Source: FACHB-T130 sp042747725
Lineage (GTDB): Bacteria > Cyanobacteriota > Cyanobacteriia > Cyanobacteriales > FACHB-T130
Assembly: GCF_042747725.1 (NCBI RefSeq)
Contig: NZ_JBHZGO010000030.1
Coordinates: forward strand, 1 to 64,000
Direction of reading: 5' to 3'
DNA: 64,000 nucleotides
Positions 35,339 to 43,142 of the stretch are shown here, piece after piece (the first letter of the stretch is position 1; the number at the start of each line of letters is the position of its first letter). The position numbers and the translations under genes are program-made. The notes under the pieces were generated by a model. That model had not been told where the DNA came from. It saw nothing but the letters and a program-made list of their open reading frames with translations, and did no database searches.

Positions 35339-35923
35339 ATGATTCAAATATTCGGAGACTTCAGGGACGAGCTGCCGAGCAGTCAGGAAGGCTTGACAAT
35401 TGTATTTTCGCCTACCTCCATCCCGCTAAAGCAACGCTGGCGCAACAATGGTTTGTCGGCTGATTTTATGGCTGACTATTTTGCAACTTTCTTTCCTGGT
35501 AATAAGAATAAGACCGAAACCGATCCAAAAGCAGAGATCAAGAGTGCTGTTAGTTTTATCGCCAATGAGTTGCTAGAGAATGCTATGAAATTTAATGATG
35601 ACACATCGCTGCAATCTATCAGCATTCGGCTACAAATGCATAGCGATCGCCTTGTATTCCTCGCCACTAACAATATCAATCCAGGCGCGATCGCTAAGTT
35701 TCAGACATTTATCACACACTTAACCACCTGCGATCCCAGTGAGTTGTATCTTCGTCAGCTAGAAAAAAATGCAGAAGACGAGAGCGAGAGCGAATCTGGG
35801 TTAGGCTTTTTGACAATGATGAACGATTATCAGGCTAAGCTAGGCTGGAAGTTTGAGACTATCCAAAAAGAGCTGGAGCCGGAAGCGATCGCCGTGACCA
35901 CAATGGTGCAGTTGGCAGTATAG
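35339..35923 (+). CDS. slr1658-type GHKL ATPase-like regulator (DUF6272)
   Basis: A 194-residue protein with a GHKL ATPase-like core: N box SFIANELLENAMKFNDD (about residues 74-90) and a short glycine box ESGLGFLTMMNDY near 155-167. It corresponds to the cyanobacterial slr1658-type regulators, which are placed beside slr1659-type STAS proteins. In partner-switching systems a GHKL protein phosphorylates or sequesters the STAS antagonist while a PP2C phosphatase reverses this; the gene order here fits that logic. The usual D-x-G G1 box is poorly conserved (DRLVFLATNNI), so kinase activity is uncertain. Confidence 0.75.
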   Translation: MIQIFGDFRDELPSSQEGLTIVFSPTSIPLKQRWRNNGLSADFMADYFATFFPGNKNKTETDPKAEIKSAVSFIANELLENAMKFNDDTSLQSISIRLQMHSDRLVFLATNNINPGAIAKFQTFITHLTTCDPSELYLRQLEKNAEDESESESGLGFLTMMNDYQAKLGWKFETIQKELEPEAIAVTTMVQLAV

Positions 35924-35963
35924 CTTACCTAGTCGCTCAGAATATGCAAGGAGTTGATGCGTA

Positions 35964-36308
35964 ATGGATATTAAGACTGAAGATTACAGCATTTGGTACG
36001 ACTCAGTTACTGAAACAGCAATCTTCCAAGGTTCCCTCCGACTCAGTGGAATGGAAGAATATGCACCAATTGTGAAGTTACTCAATGATTTAGTTGACTC
36101 AGAGCCACCAACAATTACCCTGAACTTGCGGGAACTAGAATTTCTAAATAGTTCGGGAATCAATGTTCTGTCGAAATTTGTCATCAATGTGCGTCAAAAA
36201 GAAAGTATTCAGATGATTGTACAAGGCTCTAAAAATATCCCCTGGCAAAGTAAGTCATTGAAGAATTTGCAGCGGCTAATGCCTTCTTTGCAGCTGGAAT
36301 TGGCATAA
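35964..36308 (+). CDS. slr1659-type STAS-domain protein (anti-sigma-antagonist-like)
   Basis: A 114-residue STAS fold. The phosphorylation region is TLNLRELEFLNSSGINVLSKFVI, equivalent to the D-S-S-G of SpoIIAA/RsbV; here N-S-S-G, so Ser in position 69-70 is the presumed phospho-site. An AAGGAG box (35947-35952) precedes ATG 35964 by 11 bases. It is 40 bases after the GHKL-like gene and is the likely substrate of the upstream PP2C phosphatase. Its output may be a sigma factor regulator, the cyclase downstream, or another partner. Confidence 0.8.
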   Translation: MDIKTEDYSIWYDSVTETAIFQGSLRLSGMEEYAPIVKLLNDLVDSEPPTITLNLRELEFLNSSGINVLSKFVINVRQKESIQMIVQGSKNIPWQSKSLKNLQRLMPSLQLELA

Positions 36309-36383
36309 AAACCCCTACAAGGCTAGGTACTGGCATTTAAAACTAGATAAGTTAATTTTCGTCAAAGTGCAAATCCTAAGGCG

Positions 36384-38003
36384 ATGCAGAAAGAACAACC
36401 CTCAACAGAACATCTGCTTTTAGAAATCGCCAGTCTGCGCCGGGAATTGGAAGGCTTGAAAAACAAAAAAGCTGACTTGGAAATCTTGCTGGAGACGACT
36501 ACAGAACACTCCGATATGGTTGAAGCTCAGTTGCATCAGTCCAATCAACAACTACAAGCCGAAATTGCCGAGCGCCAGCGTACCGAAGAAGCACTACAAG
36601 CTAGTCAAGCAGCACTCCAGTCTCTTTTGACAATCGTTACTAGAGATAAGACCGATTTGGAAATTTTGCTAGAGACGACTACGGAACACTCTGATACGGT
36701 GGAAGCCGAGTTGCATAACAAGGCAGAGGAGGCAGTGCGTGCCAGCGAGAGAAGGTTGGCTCAATTTCTAGAAGCCGTGCCGGTAGGTGTTTTCGTGATT
36801 GATGCGAGCGGCAAACCCTACTACGCCAATCATACGGCACAGCGGTTACTCGGCAAGGGCATCGCCCCGGAAGACACCACCGCTCAACTGCCAGAAGTTT
36901 ATCAAGCTTATGTGGCAGGGACAGATAGGTTGTACCCGACTGCCCGACAGCCGCTGATGCTGGCGTTGAGCGGCTCCTGCTCGACTGTTGATGATATGGA
37001 GGTTCACCAAGCAGACAAGATTATCCCGATAGAGGTGTGGGCAACGCCAATTTTTGATGAAAAGGGCAAAATTGTGTACGCGATCGCTGCCTTTCAAGAT
37101 ATCACGCAACGCAAACAGGCAGAAGCAGAACGGATAAATTTGATTAATCAACTTTATCAACTCAACATCGCTTACGAACGGTTTGTACCGCGTGAATTTC
37201 TTCAGTTTTTGAAGAAAGAAAGCATTGTCGATGTCACATTAGGCGACCAAGTGCAGCAGGAAATGTCGGTGTTATTTGCCGATATTCGAGACTTTACTGC
37301 ACTTTCGGAAAAAATGACGCCGTCAGACAATTTTCAATTTATTAATGCCTTTTTGAGCCGCATGGAGCCTGCGATTACCAAGCATAATGGCTTTATTGAT
37401 AAATATATCGGTGATGGAATTATGGCACTGTTTAGCGGCGGTGCAGATGATGCTATTAAAGCAGCGATTACCATGCTACATAATCTTGCCGAATATAATC
37501 AGCATCGCGCCCAAGCTGGTTATCCTCCAATTCAGATCGGGATTGGCATCAATACAGGCTCTTTGATGTTGGGCACAGTGGGAGGAAACAACCGGATGCA
37601 GGGCACTGTCATCAGCGATGCTGTCAATTTAGCCTCCCGTATTGAAGGATTGACGAAAGAGTATGGAGTGTCATTATTAATCAGTCACCAGACTTTTTTG
37701 CAGTTACAGAATTCCTCTGATTATTTCATCCGTATTATCGATCGGGTGAAAATTAAAGGGAAATCTGAAGAAGTAACAGTTTATGAAGTATTTGATGGAG
37801 ATTTAGCGGAATTAAAAAATGGTAAATTGACCGCAAAAACAATATTTGAAAAGGCTTTGTTATTCTATAAAAATCAAAAAATTAGTGAGGCTGCACAACT
37901 CTTTCAAGATTGTCTATACCACAACCCGATGGATAAAGTTGCTAAAATATATTTAGAACGCTGTAAATTTGTATCTACTACTTTCAGGATGAGTGGAGAG
38001 TAA
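36384..38003 (+). CDS. PAS-containing class III adenylate/guanylate cyclase
   Basis: A 539-residue soluble cyclase. Residues 25-110 are a coiled coil containing two copies of K-(A/T)-D-L-E-I-L-L-E-T-T-T-E-H-S-D. A PAS domain follows (RRLAQFLEAVPVGVFVIDASG to AAFQDITQRK), then a linker PREFLQFLKKESI and the cyclase domain: MSVLFADIRDFTALSEK with the first metal Asp near residue 299, DKYIGDGIMALF with the second, and GINTGSLMLGTVGG, SDAVNLASRIEGLTK. A C-terminal TPR-like helix pair (TIFEKALLFYKNQKISEAAQ) ends it. Nucleotide preference cannot be read safely. It closes the signalling cluster. Confidence 0.87.
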   Translation: MQKEQPSTEHLLLEIASLRRELEGLKNKKADLEILLETTTEHSDMVEAQLHQSNQQLQAEIAERQRTEEALQASQAALQSLLTIVTRDKTDLEILLETTTEHSDTVEAELHNKAEEAVRASERRLAQFLEAVPVGVFVIDASGKPYYANHTAQRLLGKGIAPEDTTAQLPEVYQAYVAGTDRLYPTARQPLMLALSGSCSTVDDMEVHQADKIIPIEVWATPIFDEKGKIVYAIAAFQDITQRKQAEAERINLINQLYQLNIAYERFVPREFLQFLKKESIVDVTLGDQVQQEMSVLFADIRDFTALSEKMTPSDNFQFINAFLSRMEPAITKHNGFIDKYIGDGIMALFSGGADDAIKAAITMLHNLAEYNQHRAQAGYPPIQIGIGINTGSLMLGTVGGNNRMQGTVISDAVNLASRIEGLTKEYGVSLLISHQTFLQLQNSSDYFIRIIDRVKIKGKSEEVTVYEVFDGDLAELKNGKLTAKTIFEKALLFYKNQKISEAAQLFQDCLYHNPMDKVAKIYLERCKFVSTTFRMSGE

Positions 38004-38153
38004 TCGAAGCAGAAATCTCTTGTTCTTGGGGCGAATAAGTCAAGCACATACACTTTGACGTGATGCCTCGCACCCCAAATATGCCAGTAGGAAACCTCAA
38101 GTTACTTATTTATCTAAGAGTACAGAAGTTACTCAATCAACTTCGGATATCTT

Positions 38154-38903
38154 TTACAATATTTTATCAAGAAATTGCTTAGCGCGATCGCTCTTGGGAT
38201 TGATAAAAAACTCCTTCGGCGGTGAATCTTCAGCCAGTCGTCCCCCATCAAGAAACAAAATGCGATCGGCAACTTCCCGCGCAAACCCCATTTCATGGGT
38301 AACAATTGCCATCGTGATGCCAGTTTTAGTCAAGTCTTGCATTACTTCTAACACCTCTTTCACCATTTCTGGGTCGAGTGCGGAGGTTGGTTCGTCAAAC
38401 AACATGATATCTGGCTTCATTGCCAAGGAACGCGCGATCGCTACCCGCTGCTTTTGTCCCCCCGACAACTTAGAGGGATAAATATCTGCTTTTTCCGACA
38501 AACCTACCTTTGATAACAATTCCAGTCCTTCTCGCCGCGCCTCCTCCTTAGAAACGTGCTTCACTTTCATCGGTGCATACATCACATTTTTCAACACCGT
38601 CATGTGAGGAAATAGATAGAAATGCTGAAATACCATGCCGACATTTTGGCGAATCTTCATAATGTCGGTTTTCCGCGTCGTGATGTCTACTCCTTGAATA
38701 TAAACGTGTCCCAAAGTTGGCACTTCCAGTAAATTTAGGCAACGGAGAAAAGTTGACTTACCCGACCCAGAAGGACCAATCACCGCCACAACTTCCCCTT
38801 GTCTAATCTCAGTAGAAATTGCTTGCAAAACTTGGAGATTTCCAAAGGATTTATGCAGATTTTCCACCTTAATCGCTACGCTGTAATCGTCGTTCAAGTG
38901 CAT
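38154..38903 (-). CDS. Polar amino-acid ABC transporter ATPase (BgtA/GlnQ type)
   Basis: A 249-residue ATPase: Walker A GPSGSGKST, Q-loop VGMVFQHFYLFPHMTVLKNV, signature LSGGQKQRVAIARSLA, Walker B IMLFDEPTSALDPEMV, H-loop AIVTHEM. The GlnQ/HisP subtype features (FQxFxLFPHxTxLxN and EVLxVMxxL) place it in polar amino-acid uptake, and with the neighbouring receptor-permease fusion it resembles the cyanobacterial Bgt system. ATG 38903 overlaps the end of the permease gene by 35 bases; GTG 38867 one base after the permease stop is an alternative start. With the permease split, this ATPase may be without its partner. Confidence 0.9.
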   Translation of the reverse strand: MHLNDDYSVAIKVENLHKSFGNLQVLQAISTEIRQGEVVAVIGPSGSGKSTFLRCLNLLEVPTLGHVYIQGVDITTRKTDIMKIRQNVGMVFQHFYLFPHMTVLKNVMYAPMKVKHVSKEEARREGLELLSKVGLSEKADIYPSKLSGGQKQRVAIARSLAMKPDIMLFDEPTSALDPEMVKEVLEVMQDLTKTGITMAIVTHEMGFAREVADRILFLDGGRLAEDSPPKEFFINPKSDRAKQFLDKIL

Positions 38904-40559
38904 AACCTCCTAAAGTGAGAGTCATAATCATCAAATAATAAATAACAGCCGCAAATATCAAAGGTTCAAAAGCAATATATTTTTCGGCTCCCACAATGTA
39001 GGCACGGCGTAACAGGTCAGTCACGCCAATCGTTGAAACCAGCGAAGAATCTTTAAGCAAAGCACTACTTTCATTTACCAGCGCTGGCAAAATATTCTGG
39101 CTCTTCCGTAGTTGGTATGCTAAATTTATAGTCAAGAAGCGCCACAAGCTATACTAGCCATGAATTTAAGCCAATTTAGCGTTTATTAAATAGAAAATAC
39201 AGTCCAAAATCGTTATACCTTGCTAGGTAAGCCTTTCAAGTTTTGGAATCAACTTTTTAGCATACCAAGTAATGAAGAGCCAATATTCTTTAACGCCTGT
39301 GGCAAAATAATATCTAACATCATCGGTTTGTAGGGAATACCCAGCGACAGAGAAGCTTCCCGTTGTCCTTTGTCAACTGCAAGAATTCCGGCGCGAATTG
39401 TCTCAGAAATGTAAGCTCCTGAGTTGAGAGTAAACGCAATAACGCCTGCTTGCAGTGGGGAAATATTGTAGCCAGTTAATTGAGGCGTTGCGTAATATAT
39501 TATAAATAATGTCACCAGCAGCGGTACGCCTCGAAATATAGATGTGTAAGCTGTTCCAAACCAAACCAGTAGCTTGATGCTAGAAATTTTCAACAAAGAC
39601 AGCACTGTACCCCAAATGAATCCTAAAACTGCCGATATAGCGGTAAATTGTAAGGTAATTAATACCCCTTGAAGAATGTAAGGAATACTGGGTGCTATCT
39701 TAGCAAAAGATAAGTTTGAAGTGCTGGCGTTTTCGGTTTTTCCACTGTTGTCAAACCACTTTTTCACCAGCGTTTCTATCTCGCCGCTTTGTTTTATTTG
39801 CTGAAGCACTCGGTTGAAGTCATCAACAAGCGGCGAACCTTTAGGGAAAGCGATCGCAGAACCAGCTGCCTCGCCATTGGAAATGGTATTCAATTCCAGC
39901 TCTGGATTGTTTGCTACAAAACCCTTGGCAATTGTATCTTCGAGAATAGCGGCTGCAATTCGATTTGACTTAATCTCTTGGATCAAATCGCCAGTTTTAT
40001 TTAGTGCTACCAGATTGACGTTCTTAAATTTACTAGCTTCTTTTTCTTGAGTCGTCCCCAACTGGACGCCGACTTTTTTACCAGCTAAATCTTCTGGTTT
40101 CGTCAGGTTGCTACCTTTTTTGGCAACAATGGTGTTTTTTGCTTCATAGTAAATATCGGAAAAATCTATATTTTTCTTACGTTCTTCTGTAGGGGTCATA
40201 CCAGCCATAGCAAAGTCAGCACGACGCGACTGCAAGGCAGCAATCAAACCGTTAAAGTCTGTATCTTTAATTTCAAGTTCATAGCCTAGTTCTTTAGTAA
40301 TATATTTGGCAATGTCTACGTCAAATCCAATAATTTCATCTTTGCCAGTAGCTGTGTCTCGAAATTCATAAGGTGGATAGTCAGCAGAAGTCACCATCAC
40401 TAATGTCTTTTGACCATCGCCTTCCTGTTGTGCGGCAACTTTATCAGTTCGGATATATCCCAGGAACACAGTAATCGCCAGCATCGCAGAAAATAGAATA
40501 GCAAATAACCATTTGCTTTTTGGCATAGCAAATAATTTCCTAATTGCTTTGGCACTCAT
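38869..40559 (-). pseudogene. BgtB-like receptor-permease fusion, split by a 183-bp MITE
   Basis: The intact gene encoded a signal anchor, a polar amino-acid binding domain (about residues 48-275: SADYPPYEFRD, GFDVDIAKYI, GMTPTEERKKNIDFSD) and an HisM/GlnP-type permease (LQGVLITLQFTAISAVLGFI, RGVPLLVTLFIIYYA, EAFRGAI-like SETIRAGILAVDKGQREA). The frame stops at 39249 shortly after LPQALKNI, and the remaining permease (NILPALVNESSALLKDSSLV...) lies at 38869-39087. Removing the element at 39099-39281 and one 8-bp target duplication leaves exactly 1500 bases, 499 codons plus stop, joining LPQALKN to ILPALVNES in frame. The N-terminal piece may still make a binding protein. Confidence 0.88.
39099..39281. 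mobile_element. 183-bp MITE, ISL3-like ends, 8-bp target duplication
   Basis: The left end reads GGCTCTTCCGTAGTTGGTAT and the right end, read inward, GGCTCTTCATTACTTGGTAT: inverted repeats of about 23 bp with four or five mismatches. AATATTCT occurs on both sides (39091-39098 and 39282-39289) as a target-site duplication. It codes for no transposase. GGCTCTT ends with 8-bp duplications are typical of the ISL3 family, which is the likely source of transposase. Confidence 0.85.
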
Positions 40560-40653
40560 TCATTAAGTGTAGTGGATGAGTAGTAGGTAGTAGGAATAGG
40601 CAAAGTTGGTAAACTGTCACACATTTAATTTGCACACAGTAAATACCCAAAGC

Positions 40654-40677
40654 AGAGACGTTGTATGCAACGTCTCT
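40654..40677. repeat. AGAGACGTTG hairpin repeat
   Basis: AGAGACGTTG (40654-40663), loop TATG, CAACGTCTCT (40668-40677). A very common cyanobacterial hairpin, here between trpB and the transporter gene, both transcribed leftward. Confidence 0.7.
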
Positions 40678-40775
40678 ACAACTTCGACTGGATTTGACAA
40701 TTTTTAATTAGGCATTTTTAATTGCTTAACCACCTGCTACCCATGACCCATGACTGACTTGGAATATGGCTAATC

Positions 40776-42026
40776 TTAATGATTGAGGAATTTAGCAACT
40801 GTCTGCACATCCTTATCGCCGCGTCCAGAGCAGTTGATGACAATGCGGGGATTGCCAATCAGTTGAGGGCAGAGAATATCGAGGTAAGCGATCGCGTGAG
40901 CCGTTTCCAACGCTGGAATAATTCCCTCTAGCTGCGACAGGCGCTGAAACGCTGCCAAAGCCTCTTGGTCAGTTACGCTGTAATATTCAGCCCGACCCTC
41001 GTCCTTGAGATAACTATGCTCCGGGCCAACACCGGGATAATCTAGACCGGCGCTGATAGAATGCGCCTCCACCACCTGACCATCCTCATCTTGCAGCAAA
41101 TAGCTCATCGCCCCGTGCAAAACCCCCACCCGTCCCTTAGTGAGAGTGGCAGCGTGTTTCTCGGTATCAACACCCTCCCCAGCCGCCTCAATTCCAATCA
41201 GCCTTACCGATGGCTCCTTCACAAACTCGTAGAAGAGTCCCATCGCATTTGAGCCACCGCCGACACAAGCCAGGAGAATATCCGGCAAGCCGCCCCATTT
41301 CTCCATCGCTTGAGCGCGAGTTTCTTGACCAATCACTGCATGGAAGTCGCGCACCAGCATCGGATAAGGGTGAGGTCCTGCAACCGAACCTAAGATGTAG
41401 TGAGTCGTTTCGACATTCGTTACCCAATCCCGAATCGCTTCCGACGTGGCATCTTTGAGCGTTCCCGTTCCCGCCGCCACAGGGCGCACCTCTGCCCCCA
41501 TCAGCCGCATCCGGAACACATTCAGCGATTGCCGTTCCATATCCTGGACGCCCATATAAATGACGCAATCCAGACCAAATCGGGCGCAAACCGTGGCTGT
41601 AGCGACGCCATGCTGTCCGGCACCCGTTTCCGCAATAATCCGCTGCTTGCCCATTCGCTTCGCCAACAATACCTGAGCCAAAGCATTGTTGATTTTGTGA
41701 GCGCCCGTATGGTTCAAATCTTCCCGCTTCAGATAGATTTGCGGTCCCGTACCATCTGGCTTTGCATAGTACGTCGTCAAACGTTCGGCAAAATAAAGGG
41801 GACTGGGGCGACCCACATAATCCCGCAGCAATTCTTGAAGTTCCTGCTGGAAAGCGGGTTCGGCGCGGTATTGCTTAAAAGCAGCTTCCAACTCGCTCAA
41901 CGCTGGCATCAACGTTTCCGGCACGTACTTGCCGCCAAATCGTCCAAATCGCCCTAGTGCGTCGGGTTGTTGTGCAGAAGCGTTAGCAGTTTCTTGGGAA
42001 TCAGGAGAAATGGGAGTACGTGTCAC
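40776..42026 (-). CDS. trpB: Tryptophan synthase beta chain
   Basis: A 416-residue enzyme starting at GTG 42026. TrpB condenses indole with serine to give tryptophan with pyridoxal phosphate, in complex with TrpA (not in this window). The PLP lysine lies in HTGAHKINNALAQ; other markers are GRFGGKYVPETLMPAL at the start of the fold, ETGAGQHGVATATV, GGGSNAMGLF and CSGRGDKDV at the C-terminus. The first 23 residues are a Ser/Gln-rich extension before the conserved start. The gene is divergent from the SUI1-like gene. Confidence 0.96.
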   Translation of the reverse strand: MTRTPISPDSQETANASAQQPDALGRFGRFGGKYVPETLMPALSELEAAFKQYRAEPAFQQELQELLRDYVGRPSPLYFAERLTTYYAKPDGTGPQIYLKREDLNHTGAHKINNALAQVLLAKRMGKQRIIAETGAGQHGVATATVCARFGLDCVIYMGVQDMERQSLNVFRMRLMGAEVRPVAAGTGTLKDATSEAIRDWVTNVETTHYILGSVAGPHPYPMLVRDFHAVIGQETRAQAMEKWGGLPDILLACVGGGSNAMGLFYEFVKEPSVRLIGIEAAGEGVDTEKHAATLTKGRVGVLHGAMSYLLQDEDGQVVEAHSISAGLDYPGVGPEHSYLKDEGRAEYYSVTDQEALAAFQRLSQLEGIIPALETAHAIAYLDILCPQLIGNPRIVINCSGRGDKDVQTVAKFLNH

Positions 42027-42406
42027 AGCGAATTGTGGGAATTACAACATAAACTTCATTATAGTTTCGATGAGTTTATCCAAAGCAAAATTACTGGCAT
42101 GGAAGGTTCTGGCGTCTCGGAGATAGAGTAGGACAGGGAGGTGCAGCCGTTACGATGAAGACTGGAGTAGCATCTGAAGACCGTAGGGGCGACTGGTTCG
42201 ATTTTGGCGGCGATCGCGATTTAACAAAGTTCGGTAAAATTGCCCTACATGGTAGATAGGTGCGCTCCTACAGATATATCTCACACTCTCATTCAGGACT
42301 GCTGTATCTGAATAAATCACACACAAAAGCGCACAAATTTTAGAGATATTTCCGACTCCTTCTCGATCTAATCTGTTCTTGAATAACTTTTACCCGACTC
42401 ACTGTT
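42027..42406. other. Divergent spacer between trpB and the SUI1-like gene
   Basis: No gene seen. It contains one HIP1-like site near 42211 (GGCGATCGCG). No terminator or operator can be assigned. Confidence 0.4.
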
Positions 42407-42775
42407 ATGTCTTCTTCCAAGGGCAAAGCATCCAGTTCTAAAACACCCGCTCAAAATCGCGTTATCTACTCCGAATTTGGAAACACCGATAATTCAGATG
42501 CCTTAGAACGACCCGTGCCAGAACTACCCTCCAATCAGCAAAACCTCAAGGTTCAGGCATCCCGGAAAGGAAGAAAAGGCAAAACCGTAACTGTAATCAG
42601 TGGCTTTCAGGTAAAACCAGAAACGCTGGAAGTCCTTGCAAAACAGTTAAAAGCTCAGTGCGGTACGGGGGGCACAGTGAAGGAAAATGCGATTGAAATT
42701 CAGGGCGATCATACTCAAAAACTTGTCCAAGTTCTCGCAACTTTGGGCTACAAAGCTAAAATCAGTGGCGGCTAA
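42407..42775 (+). CDS. SUI1/eIF1-like translation factor (YciH family)
   Basis: A 122-residue protein. A Ser/Lys-rich N-terminus and a linker with NRVIYSEFGN lead into the SUI1 domain from about residue 48: VQASRKGRKGKTVTVISGFQ, KQLKAQCGTGGTVKENAIEIQGDH, and LGYKAKISGG. This is the pattern of bacterial YciH proteins, homologues of eukaryotic eIF1, which can influence start-codon selection at the ribosome. It is a single-gene unit. Confidence 0.87.
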   Translation: MSSSKGKASSSKTPAQNRVIYSEFGNTDNSDALERPVPELPSNQQNLKVQASRKGRKGKTVTVISGFQVKPETLEVLAKQLKAQCGTGGTVKENAIEIQGDHTQKLVQVLATLGYKAKISGG

Positions 42776-42825
42776 TTTATCTTTGATATCAAGTTCGGTT
42801 GATTGCCCATAAAAAATAATTTTTT

Positions 42826-43012
42826 CAACGCAAAGTAACGCCAAGGTACGCAGAGTTTGGGCTAACTTCTGGGGTGGATCTCAATGCTTGCAAATATACG
42901 CTCACAGGCTTTGAACGCAATAGCCGCGAATTAACTCGCTCTGGCGTTTTTACAAGCATTGAAATGCATCCAACCGTACCTACCTTTGCGTTTACCTTGG
43001 CGTTACTTTACC
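42826..43012. repeat. Wide inverted repeat of aaagtaacgccaaggta type
   Basis: CGCAAAGTAACGCCAAGGTACGC at about 42833 faces GCGTTTACCTTGGCGTTACTTT at 42989-43010. The space between shows no convincing gene. It abuts the MITE copy at 43014, so repeats have accumulated here. Confidence 0.55.
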
Positions 43013-43013
43013 A

Positions 43014-43102
43014 GGACTTACGCAAAGCTTATACATATAGCGTTTTTTCGGGTTCAATCCCCCTGTGGTTGCGGTGGCAGACGTGGTGATGTTGCGTAAG
43101 TC
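43014..43102. mobile_element. Small MITE-like element, copy 2
   Basis: Begins GGACTTACGCAAAGCTTATA and ends GTTGCGTAAGTC, giving 11-12-bp inverted ends. It is about 80% identical to 6160-6245 over its length, with the middle (after TGTGGTTGC) most changed. Confidence 0.72.
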
Positions 43103-43142
43103 GTGTTTGCGTTAAAAAACTATTCTTGTGAAGGCACATTTC

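Noticed and set aside
41188..41957. Frames on both strands inside trpB
   Set aside because: They are shadows of a strongly conserved gene with high GC third positions.
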